Shown piece by piece: positions 6,139 through 8,852 of a stretch of DNA of 8,852 nt. The first letter of the stretch is position 1, and each line of letters opens with the position of its first letter. The stretch lies in the NCBI GenBank assembly GCA_903872255.1, contig CAIQJW010000076.1:1-8852 (forward strand). Reading direction: 5' to 3'. The DNA is from an uncultured delta proteobacterium (GTDB taxonomy: Bacteria; Desulfobacterota; Syntrophorhabdia; Syntrophorhabdales; Syntrophorhabdaceae). Position numbers and translations under genes: made by a program. The notes under the pieces are model-generated. The model had not been told where the DNA came from and did not search any database. It was given only the letters and a program-made list of their open reading frames with translations.

Positions 6139-7161
6139 TCACTCTTTCAACATGATGATAGCTTCCTGGGACGGGCCGCTTTCGTTGCCCGCCGTATCGA
6201 CAGCCGTGACATGATAGGCGATGAAGCGGTAGTCGGGAGCCTGCGCATCCGTATATTTGTTTTCCTTTACGGGCGAAGTGTTTACCTTGACGGACTTGGA
6301 CCCCATGATACGATAGACGTTATATCCGCCAAGGTCCGGTTCTTTGTTCACTTCCCAGGTGATCACTATGGTGTTGCCCTTCTTTTCAGCTTTTACGAGC
6401 ATGGGCACGGTGGGAGGCGTCTTGTCCTTCGGCGTGGCGCTCGCCTTGACCCCCTCCCCTTCAACGCCCGGATCGCGCTCGCGAACCTGCCGGACCTCGT
6501 ATACATACGTCAGGCCGTTCGTCAGACCGCCATCCATGTAAAGAGGGGTTGGGATAGGCCGGGGATTAAGCGGCAGGACCGGATACCTGCCGTCGTTATC
6601 ATAGCGGTAGACATTATAGAGATACCCTTCCTGTTTTGTCCATTTCAATTCTACGCGAGAATCGCTTTCCTCGACTTTGACAGGGCCCGGCGGTCCCGGA
6701 GGCTGTTTCCATTGTATAACTGCCGCATTGGACGCTTCGCCCATCGTTCCCTTGACAGTCACCGGATACACCCTGTACGCGTAATCATTGCCGTCCATTA
6801 CGTCGTCATCGTAAAAATAGAGCCTGCCGCCTGCGATCGTATACCCTTTTTTCTCATCGACGACGATCGTCTTAAACGGCTGGAGATCTCCCAGACATGA
6901 ACCGCATCCCTTATAGACTTTGAAAGACGCGACCTTTACCGTTTGTTCGTCACCCTTTTTTTTCGGTTCGATCTGTTGAGGCGGGGTAAACGACAAAAAA
7001 ACCACAGCATCCTTAACTTCCGCTTTGAGATCGGCTATAACCCCGGCTTTTACGACAGCTATCGGCATAGGGTTACCTTTCTTGCCGCAGGAAGTAAGGA
7101 CGAGCGCGGCGCACAGGGACAAACAGACAATACTAAAGATGGAGATATTTCTTTTCCGCAT
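6139..7161 (-). CDS. Lipoprotein with three fibronectin type III-like domains
   Basis: A 340-residue exported protein of unknown function. The N-terminus is a lipoprotein signal: MRKR, a hydrophobic stretch at about 6-21, and the lipobox LTSC with C25 as the lipidated residue. CGKKGNPMP follows, resembling the mature start of LptM/YifL-type lipoproteins (CGxKGPL). Three beta-rich units of about 85-110 residues follow (about 38-150, 156-243, 249-338). Each shows FN3 traits such as V.L.W (VELKWTKQEG, VITWEVNKEPDLGGYNVYR), YRVYPV or YHVTAVD, and proline linkers (KQPPGPPGP at 152-160, DKTPP at 246-250). The first unit has a CGSC motif at 86-89. Probably attached to a membrane facing the periplasm; a binding or scaffolding role is inferred only from the FN3 fold. 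The ATG at 7161 was chosen because it gives the signal peptide and has AGAAGG upstream; it overlaps the argH end by 29 bp. A farther ATG at 7260 would bury the signal. The gene lies between argH and lysA, where LppL/LptM-like lipoproteins occur in other bacteria. Confidence 0.82.
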   Translation of the reverse strand: MRKRNISIFSIVCLSLCAALVLTSCGKKGNPMPIAVVKAGVIADLKAEVKDAVVFLSFTPPQQIEPKKKGDEQTVKVASFKVYKGCGSCLGDLQPFKTIVVDEKKGYTIAGGRLYFYDDDVMDGNDYAYRVYPVTVKGTMGEASNAAVIQWKQPPGPPGPVKVEESDSRVELKWTKQEGYLYNVYRYDNDGRYPVLPLNPRPIPTPLYMDGGLTNGLTYVYEVRQVRERDPGVEGEGVKASATPKDKTPPTVPMLVKAEKKGNTIVITWEVNKEPDLGGYNVYRIMGSKSVKVNTSPVKENKYTDAQAPDYRFIAYHVTAVDTAGNESGPSQEAIIMLKE

Positions 7162-8503
7162 CAATGGCCTTCTTCGCCTCGTCAAACGAGGCGCTTCCTT
7201 TGGATTTTCTGACGCGCAGGGCATTGCGCGGCTTAATATATTCAAAAACGTCCTTTTCAAATAACGGGGACAGATCTTTCAATCGGGCAAGCGGCATCTT
7301 GTTAAGGAGTATGCCGGATTCTTCGCACTGCCTCACGGCGATCCCTGCGATACCGTGGGCCTCCCTGAACGGCATGCCTTTTATCGTAAGATATTCCGCC
7401 AGTTCAACCGCCGGCATAAAACTCTCTTCGGCTGCCTTTTCCATATTGTGCCTCAACAAGGTGAGGCCATCGACGCACAGCGTCATGATCGCCAGGGAAT
7501 CTGAGGCCGTCTCGAGGGCATGGAACATAGGCTCTTTATCTTCCTGGAGGTCGCGGTTATATGTAAAGGGCAACCCCTTTAAAATAGCGAAAAGCCCGAA
7601 AACATCCCCCAGCACCCTGCCGGTCTTGCCGCGGATAAGTTCCAGGGCGTCCGGGTTCTTCTTGTGGGGCATCAGGCTCGACCCGGTTGTAAGCTTATCG
7701 GGAAGCGATATAAATGCATATTCCTGGGTAGCGAATAATATAAGGTCTTCCGCGAACCGGCTCAAATGCGTCATTATCATGGCCGCAGCAAAAACCGCAT
7801 CCATGACGAAATCCCGGTCCGCAACCGTGTCCATGCTGTTCTCCGAAACCCGTGCAAACCCGAGCTTTTTTCTGACCCATTCCCGGTCGAGGGGAATTGT
7901 GGACCCGGCAAGCGCTCCGCTTCCCAGGGGCAAAACATCCGCCGTTATCCGGGCAGCCTCGATCCTCGAACGGTCCCTCTTCAAGGCATGGTAATGGCCG
8001 AGGATATAATGGGAGAAGGGGACTACCTGGGCGCGCTGAAGATGGGTGTACCCGGGCATCATGACGGCGATTTCCGCTTCAGCCTTCCTGACCATTGCCG
8101 CAAGAAGAGCGGTCAGCTTCTCGTCGAGCGCCTTGAGTTCGTCTTTCACGAAAAGCCTCATATCAAGGGAGATCTGGTCATTGCGGCTTCGGCCTGTATG
8201 CAGCTTCTTCCCTGCTTGAGTCTTCTCGATAAGCCGTGTCTCGATGTGCATGTGAATATCTTCGAGCACGGCCGAAAATTGGAATGACCCGGACTCTATC
8301 TCTTTCTCTATCTCATCGAGCCCTTTTATGATCGCATTTTTCTCGGACGCCGTGAGAATGCCGATCTTTTCCAGCATCCCCGCATGCGCCTTGCTGCCTC
8401 TTATGTCATGATGATAAAGCTTCCGGTCAAAATCGATGGACGCGCTGAACCGCTCGAGGAGCGGATCGGTACCGTCTTTGAACCTTCCTCCCCATGGCTT
8501 CAT
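7133..8503 (-). CDS. argH: Argininosuccinate lyase ArgH
   Basis: Predicted to split argininosuccinate into arginine and fumarate, the last step of arginine synthesis, as a cytoplasmic homotetramer. The 456-residue protein opens with the family start WGGRF (4-8). EDIHMHIETRL at 81-91, HTGRSRNDQ at 102-110, PGYTHLQRAQ (150-159, with the catalytic H154) and LPLGSGALAGSTIPLDR at 191-207 are all present. The mobile signature loop GSSLMPHKKNP at 274-284 supplies the catalytic serine, and FTYNRDLQEDKEP lies near 313-325. H rather than the commoner Q in MPxKKNP is a usual variant. These motifs separate it from fumarase, adenylosuccinate lyase and aspartase. The ATG at 8503 overlaps the yggS stop (ATGA), with GGAG upstream. 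The stop at 7133 falls inside the lipoprotein gene start region. No argG or other arg gene is in view. Confidence 0.97.
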   Translation of the reverse strand: MKPWGGRFKDGTDPLLERFSASIDFDRKLYHHDIRGSKAHAGMLEKIGILTASEKNAIIKGLDEIEKEIESGSFQFSAVLEDIHMHIETRLIEKTQAGKKLHTGRSRNDQISLDMRLFVKDELKALDEKLTALLAAMVRKAEAEIAVMMPGYTHLQRAQVVPFSHYILGHYHALKRDRSRIEAARITADVLPLGSGALAGSTIPLDREWVRKKLGFARVSENSMDTVADRDFVMDAVFAAAMIMTHLSRFAEDLILFATQEYAFISLPDKLTTGSSLMPHKKNPDALELIRGKTGRVLGDVFGLFAILKGLPFTYNRDLQEDKEPMFHALETASDSLAIMTLCVDGLTLLRHNMEKAAEESFMPAVELAEYLTIKGMPFREAHGIAGIAVRQCEESGILLNKMPLARLKDLSPLFEKDVFEYIKPRNALRVRKSKGSASFDEAKKAIDAEKKYLHL

Positions 8504-8852
8504 GATCTCGCTCCAAACAGGGCCGTGCCGACACGCACCATCGTGGCCCCTTCCTCAATCGCGATCTCAAAATCTGAAGACATTCCCATTGAAAGCTCCT
8601 TCATGTCGAGGCCAAATTTCCGGTTCGTTTCAGCAAGCGCTTCTCTCAATTTTTTGAAAAAAGGCCTGGCCTCTTCGGGGTCCCCGGTGTAGGGCGGCAT
8701 GGTCATGAGGCCTATAGGCCTTAAATGTTTCAGTGTACGGACCTTTTCCATGATCTTTTCAAGGCCTTCGATATCGGTCCCGCTTTTTGACAGTTCGCCG
8801 GCAATATTAAACTCGAACAGGACATCCATCGATTTCCCGTACCGTTCAAGCC
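8500..8852 (-). CDS. yggS: YggS-family PLP homeostasis protein (PLPHP/PROSC), C-terminal part
   Basis: The frame runs off the right edge, so only the last 116 residues of a protein usually near 225-235 residues are present. YggS/PROSC proteins bind PLP in a TIM barrel like that of alanine racemase but have no known catalytic activity; they help control free PLP and amino-acid/keto-acid balance. The visible part shows MDVLFEFNIAGELSKSG (family pattern VLIQVNxxxExxKxG), LRPIGLMTMPPYTGDPEEARPFFKKL, and near the end the family signature LSMGMSSDFEIAIEEGATMVRVGTALFGAR with the residues that hold the PLP phosphate. The PLP lysine (Lys36 in E. coli) lies outside the window. An ATG at 8829 exists, but the frame stays open upstream with family-like sequence, so it is not the start. 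It overlaps argH by 4 bp and is the first visible gene of the argH-lysA-dap operon. Confidence 0.94.
   Translation of the reverse strand, partial: LERYGKSMDVLFEFNIAGELSKSGTDIEGLEKIMEKVRTLKHLRPIGLMTMPPYTGDPEEARPFFKKLREALAETNRKFGLDMKELSMGMSSDFEIAIEEGATMVRVGTALFGARS

Noticed and set aside
6133..6900. A 255-codon plus-strand ORF opposite the lipoprotein gene
   Set aside because: The minus-strand frame has a signal peptide, lipobox, FN3 repeats and an operon position; the plus frame has an improbable Arg/His-rich composition.
7162..7260. Upstream ATG at 7260 as the start of the lipoprotein gene
   Set aside because: It would add 33 basic residues before the signal peptide and overlap argH by 128 bp; the ATG at 7161 gives a proper lipoprotein signal.
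7164..7994. A 276-codon plus-strand ORF opposite argH
   Set aside because: Antisense to a fully conserved ArgH; Ser/Ala/Arg-rich shadow translation.
1..8852. Phage, defence, CRISPR, transposase or toxin-antitoxin content
   Set aside because: Nearly every base is covered by recognised housekeeping genes; no such gene, spacer array or insertion-sequence end was seen.

Overview
This window looks like chromosomal DNA of a free-living, Gram-negative (diderm) bacterium of medium GC content that makes its own lysine, meso-diaminopimelate and arginine. The evidence is a lipoprotein with a classical lipobox, a near-complete DAP/lysine gene run and a Rex-type NADH sensor. The order yggS-argH-lipoprotein-lysA-dapF-dapA-dapB is of the kind I associate with Deltaproteobacteria, Nitrospirota and Omnitrophota. 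I cannot place the organism more precisely from sequence alone.

Layout. (1) Positions 1-450, plus strand: the C-terminal part of a class I/II PLP-dependent aminotransferase, cut by the left edge. (2) Positions 489-2059, minus strand: a compact operon rex - DUF350 small membrane protein - bioD, convergent with the aminotransferase. (3) Positions 2060-2341: the only sizeable intergenic region (282 bp). Its AT-rich part next to rex holds a plausible promoter with two candidate Rex operator sites. Its middle holds a perfect hairpin followed by a T-run, which is a terminator for the dap operon. The GC-rich part next to dapB has nested inverted repeats and a 9-bp direct repeat that no gene explains. 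(4) Positions 2342-8852, minus strand: a seven-gene operon transcribed yggS (cut by the right edge) - argH - FN3 lipoprotein - lysA - dapF - dapA - dapB. Genes overlap or are separated by 18 bp or less throughout.

How the genes work together. DapA and DapB run the first two committed steps from aspartate semialdehyde to tetrahydrodipicolinate. DapF converts LL-DAP to meso-DAP for peptidoglycan and lysine, and LysA decarboxylates meso-DAP to lysine. The steps between DapB and DapF are not encoded here. ArgH completes arginine synthesis. YggS is a PLP-binding homeostasis protein, fitting beside the PLP enzyme LysA. The lipoprotein sits where other bacteria carry the tiny LptM/LppL lipoprotein next to lysA/dapF, but here it is a 340-residue protein with three fibronectin-III-like domains. 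The rex operon may link cellular NADH/NAD+ state to a small membrane protein and to the dethiobiotin step of biotin synthesis.

Most of the window is ordinary housekeeping metabolism, and I see no defence system, mobile element, CRISPR array or phage gene. The points most worth a second look are the rex promoter, the unexplained structured stretch at 2206-2341 and the FN3 lipoprotein.
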